A stretch of 64,000 nucleotides of DNA from Pelagibius marinus (lineage in GTDB: Bacteria; Pseudomonadota; Alphaproteobacteria; Kiloniellales; Kiloniellaceae), in NCBI RefSeq assembly GCF_014925385.1, contig NZ_JACSDK010000015.1, positions 1-64,000 on the forward strand. The letters are read 5' to 3'. Numbering within the stretch: the first letter of the stretch is position 1; each line of letters begins with the position of its first letter. Below are positions 52,292 to 60,910 of the stretch, one piece after another. The notes beneath the pieces are model-generated. The model had not been told where the DNA came from. It did no database searches and worked only from the letters and a program-made list of their open reading frames with translations. The position numbers and the translations under genes are program-made.

Positions 52292-53296
52292 ATGACAAGC
52301 CCGATCCAGTTCCGGAAATTCGCCGCAGCGGCGGCCACCGCGGCCCTGCTCACCGCCGGCCTCACCGCCCTGCCCGGCAGCGCGCAGGCCGAATGGCGCG
52401 GCTGGAACATCCACGTGCCCGACTACCCCGTGTCCCTGGGCATGGACCAGTTCACCGCCGAGATCGCCGAGAAGAGCGGCGGTAAGCTGACCGGCAAGAC
52501 CTATCACTCCGGCGTGCTGGGCAGCCAGCCCGACGCCATCGAGCAGATGCGCCTCGGCTCCATCGACTACGCCGTCTTCAACCTCGGCCCCATGGGCCAG
52601 GTCATCCCGGCGACCAACGTGGTCTCCCTGCCCTTCATCTTCAAAAGCATGGACCACATGCACCGCGTGCTCGACGGCCCGGTCGGCGAGCAGCTGAGCG
52701 ACGCCATGGCGGAAAAGGGTATCGTCGCCCTGGCCTGGTACGACTCCGGCGCGCGCTCCTTCTACAATTCCAAGAAGCCGATCACCACGCCCGACGACGT
52801 GAAGGGCATGAAGGTTCGCGTGATGAACAACGACCTCTTCGTCAACATGGTCGCCTCCATGGGCGGCAACGCCACGCCCATGGCCTTCTCGGAGGTCTAC
52901 TCCTCGATCAAGACCGGCGTGGTCGACGGCGCGGAGAACAACTGGCCGTCCTACGAGTCGACCGGCCACTACGAGGTCGCCGGCTACTACTCCAGCACCG
53001 AGCACCTGATCATTCCGGAGTGCTTCTGCGTCAGCAAGGCGCTGTGGGACGGCCTCTCGGACGACGACAAGGAGACCGTCAAGTCCGCCGCGCGGCGCAG
53101 CGCCGAGACCCAGCGCGAGCTCTGGGCCAAGCGTTCCAGCGCCAGCCGCGAAAAGGTCATTTCCGCCGGTGTGAAGTTCAACGAGATCGCCGACAAGGCC
53201 CCCTTCCAGGCGGCCATGAAGCCGGTCTACGACAAGTTCATTGCTGAGAACCCCGACCTCGAAGGCCTGGTCAAGGCCATCCAGGCCGTGGACTGA
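52292..53296 (+). CDS. dctP: TRAP transporter substrate-binding protein DctP
   Basis: A 334-residue protein (ATG 52292, GGGAGG upstream). Signal peptide (FAAAAATAALLTAGLTALPGSAQA), then the DctP fold: QFTAEIAEKSGGKLTGKTYHSGVLGSQPDAIEQMRLGSIDYAVFNLGPM, MKVRVMNNDLFVNMVASMGGNATPMAFSEVYSSIKTGVVDGAENN. It captures an organic acid or sugar acid in the periplasm and delivers it to DctQM. Given the neighbours, a hexuronate is the likely ligand. Followed by a terminator-like hairpin. Confidence 0.92.
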   Translation: MTSPIQFRKFAAAAATAALLTAGLTALPGSAQAEWRGWNIHVPDYPVSLGMDQFTAEIAEKSGGKLTGKTYHSGVLGSQPDAIEQMRLGSIDYAVFNLGPMGQVIPATNVVSLPFIFKSMDHMHRVLDGPVGEQLSDAMAEKGIVALAWYDSGARSFYNSKKPITTPDDVKGMKVRVMNNDLFVNMVASMGGNATPMAFSEVYSSIKTGVVDGAENNWPSYESTGHYEVAGYYSSTEHLIIPECFCVSKALWDGLSDDDKETVKSAARRSAETQRELWAKRSSASREKVISAGVKFNEIADKAPFQAAMKPVYDKFIAENPDLEGLVKAIQAVD

Positions 53297-53309
53297 CCCG
53301 GGACCTGCA

Positions 53310-53347
53310 CGCCGGCCCGACCTCCCTGGCCGGGCCGGCGTCTTTTT
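53310..53347 (+). terminator. Intra-operon terminator/attenuator after dctP
   Basis: CGCCGGCCCG (53310–53319) pairs with CGGGCCGGCG (53331–53340) around an ACCTCCCTGGC loop, followed by TCTTTTT. It lies between dctP and dctQ. Partial termination here would give more binding protein than permease, the usual stoichiometry of such systems. Confidence 0.8.
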
Positions 53348-53376
53348 CCGCTTTCCTTTTCCCGCGGGCTCCTGCC

Positions 53377-53928
53377 ATGTCCCTCTTCCCCGCCGCCATC
53401 CGCAAACTCGACAGCGCGCTGGGGCTGGTCTCCCGCGCGGCGACCTTTCTCTCCGGCGCCAGCCTGGTGTTCCTGGTCGCTTCCTTCGGCTGGCTGGTCT
53501 TCGGACGCTACGTGCTGAACGCCACCCCGACCTGGGTCGAGCAGGTGGCGCTGCTGCTCATCGTCGTCATCACCTTCTTCTCCACCGCGTCCAACGTGCG
53601 CGCGGGCGCCAACCTCAGCGTCGACATCCTGCCGCTGATGCTGCCCTGGCGCTGGAGGCGCTGGCTGCTGGCGCTGATCGACGCGATCCTCGGCGGTTTC
53701 GGCCTGCTGATGGCGTTGAAGGGCTACGACCTCGCCCTCTTCGCCTGGACCACCAAGGTGCCGATGATCAACCTGCCGGAAGGCCTGCGTTCCCTGCCGC
53801 TGGTGGTCTGCGGGACCCTGCTGGTGCTGTTCTGCGCCACCAACGCCGCCAAGCGCTTCACCGAGGGCGAGCCGGCGCCGCCAGCCGATACAGACACCCC
53901 CGCGACACCCGCCCGGGGGGTCGAGTAA
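53377..53928 (+). CDS. dctQ: TRAP transporter small permease DctQ
   Basis: A 183-residue membrane protein with four hydrophobic helices (FLSGASLVFLVASFGWLVFG, VEQVALLLIVVITFFSTA, LPLMLPWRW…LIDAILGGFGLLMALKG, LPLVVCGTLLVLFCATNA). The RAGANLSVDIL motif after helix 2 is typical of DctQ. It bridges the large permease and is required for transport. Ends six bases before dctM. Confidence 0.88.
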   Translation: MSLFPAAIRKLDSALGLVSRAATFLSGASLVFLVASFGWLVFGRYVLNATPTWVEQVALLLIVVITFFSTASNVRAGANLSVDILPLMLPWRWRRWLLALIDAILGGFGLLMALKGYDLALFAWTTKVPMINLPEGLRSLPLVVCGTLLVLFCATNAAKRFTEGEPAPPADTDTPATPARGVE

Positions 53929-53934
53929 GTCTCC

Positions 53935-55215
53935 ATGGGTCTACTGCTGCTTCTCGGGATCTTCGCCCTCTGTGTCGTCATCGGCGTGCCGGTGGCCTTC
54001 GCCCTGGCCGTCGCCGCCATCGCCACCTTCGCCTATGAAGGCCTGCCGCTGCTGATCGGCTTCAAGCGCATCGTCTCCGGCATCTCGGTCTTCTCGCTGC
54101 TGGCCATTCCCTTCTTCATCTTCGCCGGGGAGCTCATGCTGCGTGGCGGCATCGCCACGCGCCTCATCAACCTGGCCGCCGCCGCCGTCGGCTGGATGCG
54201 CGGCGGCCTGGGCATGGTCAACGTCTTCTCCTCCATGCTGTTCGGCGGCATCTCCGGCTCGGCCGTGGCCGACGTCTCGGCGCTGGGCTCCCTGCTCATC
54301 CCGGTGATGAAGAAAAAGGGCTTCGGCGCCGACTACGCGGTGAACGTCACCGTCACCTCCTCCATCGCCGGCATCATGATCCCCCCCAGCCACAACATGA
54401 TCCTCTACGTGGTGGCCGCCGGCGGCGGCATCTCGGTGGCCAAGATGTTCATCGCCGGCGTCATCCCCGGCATCATCATGTGCCTCTGCCTGGCCGTCGC
54501 GGCCTACTGGGTGGCGCTGCGCAAGAACTATCCCGCGGAAGCCTTTCCCGGCCTGACGGCGTTGCTCGCCGCTGCCGTCGCCGCGGTGCCCGGCCTTTTC
54601 ACCGCCGTCATCATCGTCGGCGGCGCGCTTTCCGGCGTCTTCACCGTCACCGAGTCCGGCGCCATCGGTGTGATCTACGCCTTCGTCATCACCGCCCTCG
54701 CCTACCGCAGCCTTTCCTTCCCCGACTTCTGTGCCGCGGTCGCCCAGTCGGTGCGCACCACCGCCATGGTGATGATCCTGGTCGGCAGCGCCACCGCCTT
54801 CGCCTACCTGCTGGCCCTCTACCGTGTGCCCGAACAGTTGACGGCCCTGCTGACCGCCATCTCCGACAACCCGATCGTCATCCTGCTGATCCTCAACCTC
54901 ATGCTGCTGGTGCTGGGGATGATCATGGACATGGCGGCCCTCATCCTGATCTGCACGCCGATCTTCCTGCCCGTGGTCACCGCCCTCGGCATGGATCCGG
55001 TGCAGTTCGGCGTCCTCCTGATGATGAACCTGGGCCTCGGCCTCTGCACGCCGCCGGTGGGTGCCTGCCTCTTCGTCGGCTGCGCCATCGGCAGCGTACC
55101 CATCGACCGGGCGGTCCGCACCATCTGGCCCTTCTACCTGGCGATTCTGCTGGCGCTGATGATCGTCACCTTCGTGCCGTCGGCCTCGCTGCTGCTGCCC
55201 AGCCTGATAAAGTAG
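53935..55215 (+). CDS. dctM: TRAP transporter large permease DctM
   Basis: A 426-residue permease with about twelve membrane helices: GVPVAFALAVAAIATFAYEGLPLL, FKRIVSGISVFSLLAIPFFIFAGELML, FGGISGSAVADVSALGSLLIP, TSSIAGIMIPPSHNMILY, and near the C-terminus NLGLGLCTPPVGACLFVGCAIG, the DctM signature. It couples sodium flow to import of the bound ligand. Followed by udh. Confidence 0.92.
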   Translation: MGLLLLLGIFALCVVIGVPVAFALAVAAIATFAYEGLPLLIGFKRIVSGISVFSLLAIPFFIFAGELMLRGGIATRLINLAAAAVGWMRGGLGMVNVFSSMLFGGISGSAVADVSALGSLLIPVMKKKGFGADYAVNVTVTSSIAGIMIPPSHNMILYVVAAGGGISVAKMFIAGVIPGIIMCLCLAVAAYWVALRKNYPAEAFPGLTALLAAAVAAVPGLFTAVIIVGGALSGVFTVTESGAIGVIYAFVITALAYRSLSFPDFCAAVAQSVRTTAMVMILVGSATAFAYLLALYRVPEQLTALLTAISDNPIVILLILNLMLLVLGMIMDMAALILICTPIFLPVVTALGMDPVQFGVLLMMNLGLGLCTPPVGACLFVGCAIGSVPIDRAVRTIWPFYLAILLALMIVTFVPSASLLLPSLIK

Positions 55216-55299
55216 GACCTGATAAACCCGTCCGGCTGGAGACGGCAGGCAGCCGCCCGGCTAGAGTCTCAAGACCGCGTAGCAGTTGGAGTATCCCCC

Positions 55300-56100
55300 T
55301 TGGCTTATCCTTTGAAGCGACTTCTCATCACCGGCGCGGCCGGCGGCCTGGGCTCGATCGCGCGCCGCCGCCTGACGGGCCTCGCCGAGATCCTGCGCCT
55401 TTCCGACATCGCCGAGTTGGGTGCCGCCGGCCCGCGCGAGGAGGTCACGCCCTGCGACCTCTCCGACTTCGCGGCGGTGCGCGCGCTGGTCGACGGCTGC
55501 GACGGCATCATCCACTATGGCGGCATCTCGGTAGAGCAGCCCTGGGAGGAGATCCTGCCGGCCAACATCCAGGGCACCTACAACATCTACGAGGCCGCGC
55601 GCCAGGCCGGGGTGCCGCGCATCTTCTATCCCAGTTCCAACCACGCCACCGGCTTCTACCCGCGCGAGACCCGCATCGACGTGACCGCACCGGTTCGCCC
55701 CGACAGCCTCTACGGCGTCTCCAAGTGCTTCGGCGAGGCGCTGGCGCGCTACTACTACGACAAGTACGGCATCGAGACGGCGGCGGTGCGCATCGGTTCC
55801 TGCTTTCCCGAGCCCAAGGACCACCGCATGATGGTGACCTGGCTTTCCGAGGACGACCTCGTGGCCTTGATGGAGCGCGTCTTCCTGGCCCAGCGCGTCG
55901 GCTACACCACCCTCTACGGCGTCTCCGACAACCTGGAGAAATGGTGGGACAACAGCCACGCCGGCTTCCTCGGCTGGCAGCCCAGGGACAGCTCCGAGCA
56001 GTTCCGCGATCTGATCGATCAGCGCCACGAGAAGCCCGGCCCCGACGACGTCGAAAGCCGCTTCCAGGGCGGCTTCTGGTGCGGCCTGCGCGTCGACTAG
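55300..56100 (+). CDS. udh: Uronate dehydrogenase
   Basis: A 266-residue short-chain dehydrogenase of the NAD-dependent epimerase group: KRLLITGAAGGLGSIARRRL (Rossmann), CDGIIHYGGISVEQPWEEILPANI, PSSNHATGFYP, and the catalytic Tyr-Lys in LYGVSKCFGE. It follows the Agrobacterium Udh pattern and oxidises galacturonate/glucuronate to the aldaro-lactone. The start is a TTG at 55300 with GGAG upstream. It is the last gene of the transporter operon and supplies the substrate for Gli and Gci. Confidence 0.9.
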   Translation: MAYPLKRLLITGAAGGLGSIARRRLTGLAEILRLSDIAELGAAGPREEVTPCDLSDFAAVRALVDGCDGIIHYGGISVEQPWEEILPANIQGTYNIYEAARQAGVPRIFYPSSNHATGFYPRETRIDVTAPVRPDSLYGVSKCFGEALARYYYDKYGIETAAVRIGSCFPEPKDHRMMVTWLSEDDLVALMERVFLAQRVGYTTLYGVSDNLEKWWDNSHAGFLGWQPRDSSEQFRDLIDQRHEKPGPDDVESRFQGGFWCGLRVD

Positions 56101-56197
56101 CGGGCGTGCCCTGAAGCCCGCCCGCAAGCGGGCAATTGCAATGGCAGTGCCGTTCGTTGTACCCATGCCGACCGCTTGATTTCAGAGGAGGCGCAGC

Positions 56198-56590
56198 ATG
56201 GACCGCTTCACCGGCGGTTGCCTGTGCGGCAACGTCCGAATCGTGGCGTCGGGTCCCCCCTACCGGGTCGGCCTTTGTCACTGTATCGACTGCCGCAAGC
56301 ATCATGGGGCTCTATTCCACGCTTCCGCGGTCTTCCCGCAGGATGCGGTGACGATCGAGGGCGAAACACGCGACTACGCCGGGCGGTTCTTCTGTCCGCG
56401 CTGCGGCTCCACCGTTTTCGGACGCAGCGCAGACGAAATCGAAGTGAACCTGGGGTCCCTGGATGCCCCCGACCAACTGCGGCCAACCTATGAACTCTGG
56501 ACCATCCGTCGCGAGTCCTGGTTGCCGCCGTTTCCGCTCAAGAGACGATACGACCGCAATCGTGAGGCGGCGGGCCGCTCCGAGGCGTAG
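56198..56590 (+). CDS. GFA family protein (CENP-V/GFA domain)
   Basis: A 130-residue zinc protein: GGCLCGNVRI, CHCIDCRKHHGALFHASAVFPQDAVTI, and FFCPRCGSTVFG carry the Cys ligands of the glutathione-dependent formaldehyde-activating fold. Members differ in function, and no formaldehyde pathway is nearby, so the family name alone is safe. Preceded by AGAGGAGG. Confidence 0.9.
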   Translation: MDRFTGGCLCGNVRIVASGPPYRVGLCHCIDCRKHHGALFHASAVFPQDAVTIEGETRDYAGRFFCPRCGSTVFGRSADEIEVNLGSLDAPDQLRPTYELWTIRRESWLPPFPLKRRYDRNREAAGRSEA

Positions 56591-56744
56591 GTCGCGCGAG
56601 GGGCGCTAAGGCGCCGTTGCCAGACAACGAGAGGGGCTATTCCGCTGGCTTCCGGGCGCGGCAGCGTGGCATGCTGTCCGGCCGTCCGCCACGGCGGCGC
56701 CCGACTTCCTTCCAACATCCTTCCTTCCCCCGGATTCATCTTCC

Positions 56745-57677
56745 ATGCAGCCCGACGCCAGCCCCTTCAAGGCCATCGCCTGGATGATCGCCTCGCTGCT
56801 GTCCTTTGCGGCCATGGCAGTGTCGGTGCGCGAGCTTACGGGAGAGATGCACGCCTTTCAGATGCTGTTCATCCGCAGCACTCTGGGCGTCCTGATCCTG
56901 CTGCCGGTCCTCAGCCAGCCAAGCAAGAGATACGGCGGCACGCGCTGGCGCCAGATCCGCTTCACCTACCTGGCCGGGCACGGGCTGCGCAACGTCATCC
57001 ACTTCACCGGTCAGGTCCTGTGGATTTTCGGCATCGGCCTCTTGCCGCTGGCCACGGTCTCGGCCATCGAGTTCACCTCGCCGCTGTGGGGTGGCTTCCT
57101 GGCGCTGCTGTTCCTGGGCGAACGCATGAACCGCGGCCGCCTCGCCGCCTTTGCCCTGGGCTTCGCCGGTATCCTGGTCATCGTGCGCCCCGGACTCACG
57201 GAGGTCAGCGACGGCATTCTCATCATGCTGCTCTGCGCCTTCTTCTTCGGCGCCACCGGGGCGGTCACCAAGTGGCTGACCCGGCGCGAGACGGCGCTGT
57301 CGATCACCTTCTACATGGTGCTGATGCAGGCGGTCTTCGGCGCTGTCGCCTCGACTTTCGTCTGGCAGCCGGTCTTTGCCGAACATCTGCCCTGGCTGCT
57401 GCTCATGGCGGTGACCGGGCTCTCGGCGCACTACTGCCTGACCTCCGCCCTGGCGGCGGCCGACGCCACCTTCATCATGCCTCTGGATTTCCTGCGCCTG
57501 CCCGTGGTCGCGGTGGCCGGCTTCCTGCTCTACGCCGAGCCCTTCGAGCTGTTCACGCTGCTGGGCGCCCTGATCATTTTCTCCGGCAATTACATCAGCC
57601 TGCGCTATGAGACCCGCCGCGGGCGTCCGCCGGCGCCGCCCGCCGCGCCGCCTTCCGCCGGCGGCCCCATTCCCTGA
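56745..57677 (+). CDS. EamA/DMT family transporter
   Basis: A 310-residue membrane protein with about ten helices and two EamA repeats: SPFKAIAWMIASLLSFAAMAVSVRELTGEMHAFQMLFIRSTLGVLILLPV in the first and LLCAFFFGATGAVTKWLTRRETALSITFYMVL in the second. The C-terminal tail is Pro/Gly-rich. Substrate unknown; this group often exports metabolites or takes up carboxylates. No operon partner. Confidence 0.9.
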   Translation: MQPDASPFKAIAWMIASLLSFAAMAVSVRELTGEMHAFQMLFIRSTLGVLILLPVLSQPSKRYGGTRWRQIRFTYLAGHGLRNVIHFTGQVLWIFGIGLLPLATVSAIEFTSPLWGGFLALLFLGERMNRGRLAAFALGFAGILVIVRPGLTEVSDGILIMLLCAFFFGATGAVTKWLTRRETALSITFYMVLMQAVFGAVASTFVWQPVFAEHLPWLLLMAVTGLSAHYCLTSALAAADATFIMPLDFLRLPVVAVAGFLLYAEPFELFTLLGALIIFSGNYISLRYETRRGRPPAPPAAPPSAGGPIP

Positions 57678-57981
57678 CCGCTGGCACGGCGGCCGGGGGA
57701 ACACGGCTACGGCAACTTTGCCGAGAGTATTTCGGGTTGATTTCAACAGTCTTCACTTCGCCTTGACGCGCCCAGCGACGCAAGGCTGAGATCAAACCTG
57801 GAAGTGCAACCGTCGAGCGGCATAGGTCCCTTCTCTGCCTCCAATGCCGTGAAGTTGACACGGTTTGAATCAACTTTTCACCGGCGATTAATGCCAAAAT
57901 GGGAAGCTTTCGCCGTGAGAAGCGTCGGCTTCAGGTATGGGTCTCCGCAGGCAGCGGAGACGACAAGAAAGGGAGATGCGT
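57678..57981. promoter_or_regulatory. Promoter and leader of the Gly-rich protein gene; hairpin
   Basis: 304 bp without a gene. A TTGACA at 57855–57860 could be a −35 box. Just before the ribosome site is a perfect hairpin, GTCTCCGC (57941–57948) and GCGGAGAC (57954–57961), loop AGGCA. It could sequester or stabilise the leader, so expression may be controlled post-transcriptionally. Confidence 0.5.
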
Positions 57982-58686
57982 ATGACCCGATACAGTATGC
58001 GCAGTAGCGCAACGAAGCTTGCTCTGGCGGCCCTGTTTGCCGCCGGTATGACGGCGATGCCACTTTCCGTATCCGACGACCTTGGCCTCGATTCCGCGGC
58101 CGCCTTCGCTAAGGGCGGCAACGGGGGCGGCAATGGCGGCGGTAACGGCGGCGGTAACGGCGGCGGCAACGGCAACGACAAAGGCGGCAAGGGTGACAAG
58201 TCGGCCAATGCCGGCAAGTCCAACTCTTCGCTGGATGCCACCGACGAGGAGACGGAAGTCGAGGATACCGAGACCGCCAAGTCAAAAGGCTGGGGTAGTC
58301 TGAGCGCCAGCAACGCCTCTCAGCGCGCGCGCGAGATGGCGGCAGAGGGCTCCCAGGTCAACAACATTGCCGACTACGAGGCGGCGATGGCGGCGGGGGA
58401 CCCGGACGCCGCGGCCGCGGCCCTGGCCGCAGCCTCCAACAAGGAGATCACGCCCGAAAGGCTCGGGATGGTGAACAACAACCTGGGCATCGAGCTCTCG
58501 CCGGAAGAAGAGGCCGACTTGGCAGCCCAGGCGGAAGCGATCCGCTCCGGAGCGGTCGAGGCCGAAGGCGAGCCCGAGGAAGGCGAGGAGTTGGCGGAGG
58601 GTGAAGGCGAAGAGGGCGATCCGGAGGAAGAGCCGGATGAGATCGCCCAGGCCGCCGAAGAACTGCTCGGCGACGAGGCGCAGTAA
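57982..58686 (+). CDS. Secreted Gly-rich and acidic protein, unknown
   Basis: A 234-residue protein (ATG 57982 after GGGAG; an ATG at 57976 is possible). Signal-like N-terminus (MRSSATKLALAALFAAGMTAMPLSVS), then a repeat GGNGGGNGGGNGGGNGNDKGG of four Gly-Gly-Asn units, then a charged part, a helical region (YEAAMAAGDPDAAAAALAAASN), and a very acidic C-terminus (EEGEELAEGEGEEGDPEEE). The Gly-rich and acidic runs suggest extracellular or calcium binding, but no domain is recognised. It ends at a strong terminator. Confidence 0.6.
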   Translation: MTRYSMRSSATKLALAALFAAGMTAMPLSVSDDLGLDSAAAFAKGGNGGGNGGGNGGGNGGGNGNDKGGKGDKSANAGKSNSSLDATDEETEVEDTETAKSKGWGSLSASNASQRAREMAAEGSQVNNIADYEAAMAAGDPDAAAAALAAASNKEITPERLGMVNNNLGIELSPEEEADLAAQAEAIRSGAVEAEGEPEEGEELAEGEGEEGDPEEEPDEIAQAAEELLGDEAQ

Positions 58687-58721
58687 GCGTTTTCTCCGAT
58701 CTTCCATCCGAGGAAGAATTG

Positions 58722-58757
58722 AAATGGCGGGGCCCCCGGGCTCCGCCATTTTTTTTG
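58722..58757 (+). terminator. Rho-independent terminator after the Gly-rich protein gene
   Basis: AATGGCGGGGCCC pairs with GGGCTCCGCCATT (one G·U pair), followed by eight T. Clear plus-strand terminator. Confidence 0.88.
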
Positions 58758-58847
58758 ACCCGCCCGCCTTCCGTTTCGTTCCGCTATCGCGCGGCCGGTC
58801 TTCGCGGTAGAAGAGGCCACGGACGAAAATACAGCGGGAACGGCCTG

Positions 58848-59639
58848 ATGACCTACAGCACCCTCGACTACGACGTTCGCGACGCCGTCGCCTGGATCAC
58901 CTTCAAGCGTCCGGACCGCTTCAACGCCCTGGATCAGGTCATGGCGCGCGAGTTCTGCGACGTGGCCAACCGCTGCAGCAGCGACCGGGGCGTGCGCGCG
59001 GCGGTGCTGACCGGGAGCGGCGAACAGGCCTTTTGCGCCGGCGGCGACGTCAGCGTCTTCGGCGAGCACCTGGAGGCGCTCGACCTGCTGGTCAAGGAGA
59101 TCACCACCTATCTGCACGCCGCGGTCTCGCGCTTCGCCCGCATGCGCGCACCCCTGATCGGCGCGGTGAACGGCGTCGCCGCCGGGGCGGGCCTGGGCCT
59201 CGTCGCCTGCTGCGACCTGGTCGTCGCCGCCGAGAGCGCAACCTTCACCAGCGCCTATACCCGCATCGGCCTGGCCCCCGACGGCAGCTCGACCTACTTC
59301 CTCAACCGCCTGCTCGGGCCGCGCCGGGCCATGGAGTTGTTCCTCACCAACCGCGTGCTCTCCTCGGCCGAGGCCCTCGACTGGGGCCTGGTGAACCGGG
59401 TGGTGCCCGCCGAGAGGCTGGCCGAGGAGGCCGGCGCCCTGGCCCGGCAGCTGGCCGAGGGGCCCACAGAAGCCCACGGCAGCGTCAAACGGCTGCTGGA
59501 GAGCGCCGCCGGCGCCGGCCTGGAGACCCAAATGGAGCAGGAATCCCTGGCCATTGCCGCCGCCGGCGCCAGCGCCGACGGGCAGGAGGGCATCCGGGCC
59601 TTCCTGGAGAAGCGTCCGCCCCGCTTCACCGGCGCCTGA
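58848..59639 (+). CDS. Enoyl-CoA hydratase/isomerase family protein
   Basis: A 263-residue crotonase-fold protein from ATG 58848 (the frame is open upstream through the terminator, so an internal start is certain). It has the CoA-binding strand/oxyanion motif EQAFCAGGDVSVFGE, then GAVNGVAAGAGLGLVACCDLVVA and FTSAYTRIGLAPDGSSTYFLNRLLG. One Glu/Asp of the canonical Glu pair is replaced (…GLAPDGSS), so it may be an isomerase or hydrolase rather than a hydratase. Substrate unknown. Confidence 0.85.
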   Translation: MTYSTLDYDVRDAVAWITFKRPDRFNALDQVMAREFCDVANRCSSDRGVRAAVLTGSGEQAFCAGGDVSVFGEHLEALDLLVKEITTYLHAAVSRFARMRAPLIGAVNGVAAGAGLGLVACCDLVVAAESATFTSAYTRIGLAPDGSSTYFLNRLLGPRRAMELFLTNRVLSSAEALDWGLVNRVVPAERLAEEAGALARQLAEGPTEAHGSVKRLLESAAGAGLETQMEQESLAIAAAGASADGQEGIRAFLEKRPPRFTGA

Positions 59640-59730
59640 GCGCGGGCGCCGCCGGCCCCCACGGCCGTCCCCACAGCCGCCATCGCCACCGCCCGGCCAC
59701 CCCCCAATCGGTCCTTGACGTTACTGTAAC

Positions 59731-59751
59731 TGCGAGTCATTCTCATTCGCA
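59731..59751. promoter_or_regulatory. Fur-like palindromic box
   Basis: Symmetric outer arms TGCGA…TCGCA with an AT-rich centre containing TCATTCTCATT. The arrangement resembles Fur/iron boxes of alphaproteobacteria. It overlaps the promoter (TTGACG at 59715) of the 59763 gene, so that gene may be iron-regulated. No transport gene is nearby to confirm it. Confidence 0.5.
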
Positions 59752-59762
59752 TCACTTCGTCG

Positions 59763-60878
59763 ATGGATGCCGAGATGTCAGCTATTTCCGACCTGCCCGA
59801 CGGCCTTGCCGGGCCGCAAGCCCCCCGCGCCAAGGGTGTGGCCCCGCGCCATGTCGCCAACCTGGCCTTCCCCGAGGTTCTGGTGATCTGGGCGCTGCGC
59901 CGCTACACCAACTGCCGCCAGCCGCGGGAGGCGCGCAGCGCCGTCATCGCGCCGGAGTTCTCCCGCGCGCTCGGCTTGGCGCACCTGGAAGAGACCCTCG
60001 CCGCCTTCTCGGCGGTGGCCGACGGCCTGATGGCCGCGGCCCGCCTGCCGCAGGCGCTCTCGGTCATCGACGACGACCGCATCAACGCCACCGAGGAGGC
60101 CCTGCTCTCCGTGCTTGCCGCCTTCCAGCAAGGCGAAACGGCGCAGGCCCGCGCGCTCAGTGAATGGTGCCTGCTGCCGGTCGGACGCCGGCGCTTCGTC
60201 GAGGGCGCCGAACGCCTGGCGCGGAGCCTGCGCGCGGCCGCGCAGCTGATTCCCTACCAGGCGCCGCGCCGCCGCGAACTGGTTCTGGGCGACAAAGGAG
60301 AGGACGCCGAGCTGCTGGCTTCGGCGCCCGATCTCGCAGCCCTTGAGGAGCAGGAACGCGGGGTGGTGACGGCCGTCCGCCTCTGGGTTTCCGCCTACCG
60401 CCAGAACGAGGACGCCCTGGCCGCGGCGCGGCGGCATTTCGGGTGCCAGTTCAACGCCGCCGGCGCGCTGTGGGGCGACCCGCGCAGCGGCGAGGATGCC
60501 GGGCTCAGCCTGCACGCCATCCTGCGCAACACCACCCTGGCGGCACACCGCCCGGTCGACGTGCGCTGCCCGACTTGCCCCGGACTTTCGCCGGACGAGG
60601 CCCGGCTGCTGGAGGCGCTCGCCTGGCTGCAGCGCGATCTCGGCGAACCCGCCGCCACGGCGCTGGGCGACTGGCTGCCGCCGGCCGCTCTGCGCCTCTC
60701 GCTGGCCCCGGCGCGCGGTCTCGCCCAGAGCCTGCTGGCGGCCGAACAGCTGCTGCCTCTGCGCGCCTGGGACCTGGCGGCGCTGGAAGCCGCTGCGACC
60801 GAGCCGCGGCGGCCGACGGAGACCACCGCCGCGACCCAACAGGCCGGCGCGCCGGCCCGTACCCCGACCCTGCACTGA
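59763..60878 (+). CDS. Conserved hypothetical protein
   Basis: A 371-residue soluble, helix-rich protein (ATG 59763, or ATG 59775). Conserved-looking segments are HVANLAFPEVLVIWALRRYTNCRQ at the start, RHFGCQFNAAGALWGDPRSG, VDVRCPTCPGLSPDEARLLEAL with a Cys-x2-Cys, and an Ala/Leu-rich C-terminus. I do not recognise the family. The Fur-like box upstream and the coupled peroxiredoxin (TGATG overlap) suggest a role in iron or oxidative-stress physiology, as an inference. Confidence 0.6.
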   Translation: MDAEMSAISDLPDGLAGPQAPRAKGVAPRHVANLAFPEVLVIWALRRYTNCRQPREARSAVIAPEFSRALGLAHLEETLAAFSAVADGLMAAARLPQALSVIDDDRINATEEALLSVLAAFQQGETAQARALSEWCLLPVGRRRFVEGAERLARSLRAAAQLIPYQAPRRRELVLGDKGEDAELLASAPDLAALEEQERGVVTAVRLWVSAYRQNEDALAAARRHFGCQFNAAGALWGDPRSGEDAGLSLHAILRNTTLAAHRPVDVRCPTCPGLSPDEARLLEALAWLQRDLGEPAATALGDWLPPAALRLSLAPARGLAQSLLAAEQLLPLRAWDLAALEAAATEPRRPTETTAATQQAGAPARTPTLH

Positions 60879-60910
60879 TGCCCAGGCAGCCAAGCCAAGG
60901 AACGAAGAAC

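Noticed and set aside
58110-58180. GGCGGCAACG-type tandem repeats, considered as CRISPR or iterons
   Set aside because: They code for Gly-Gly-Asn repeats within an open frame; there are no spacers. No CRISPR array was seen anywhere in the window.
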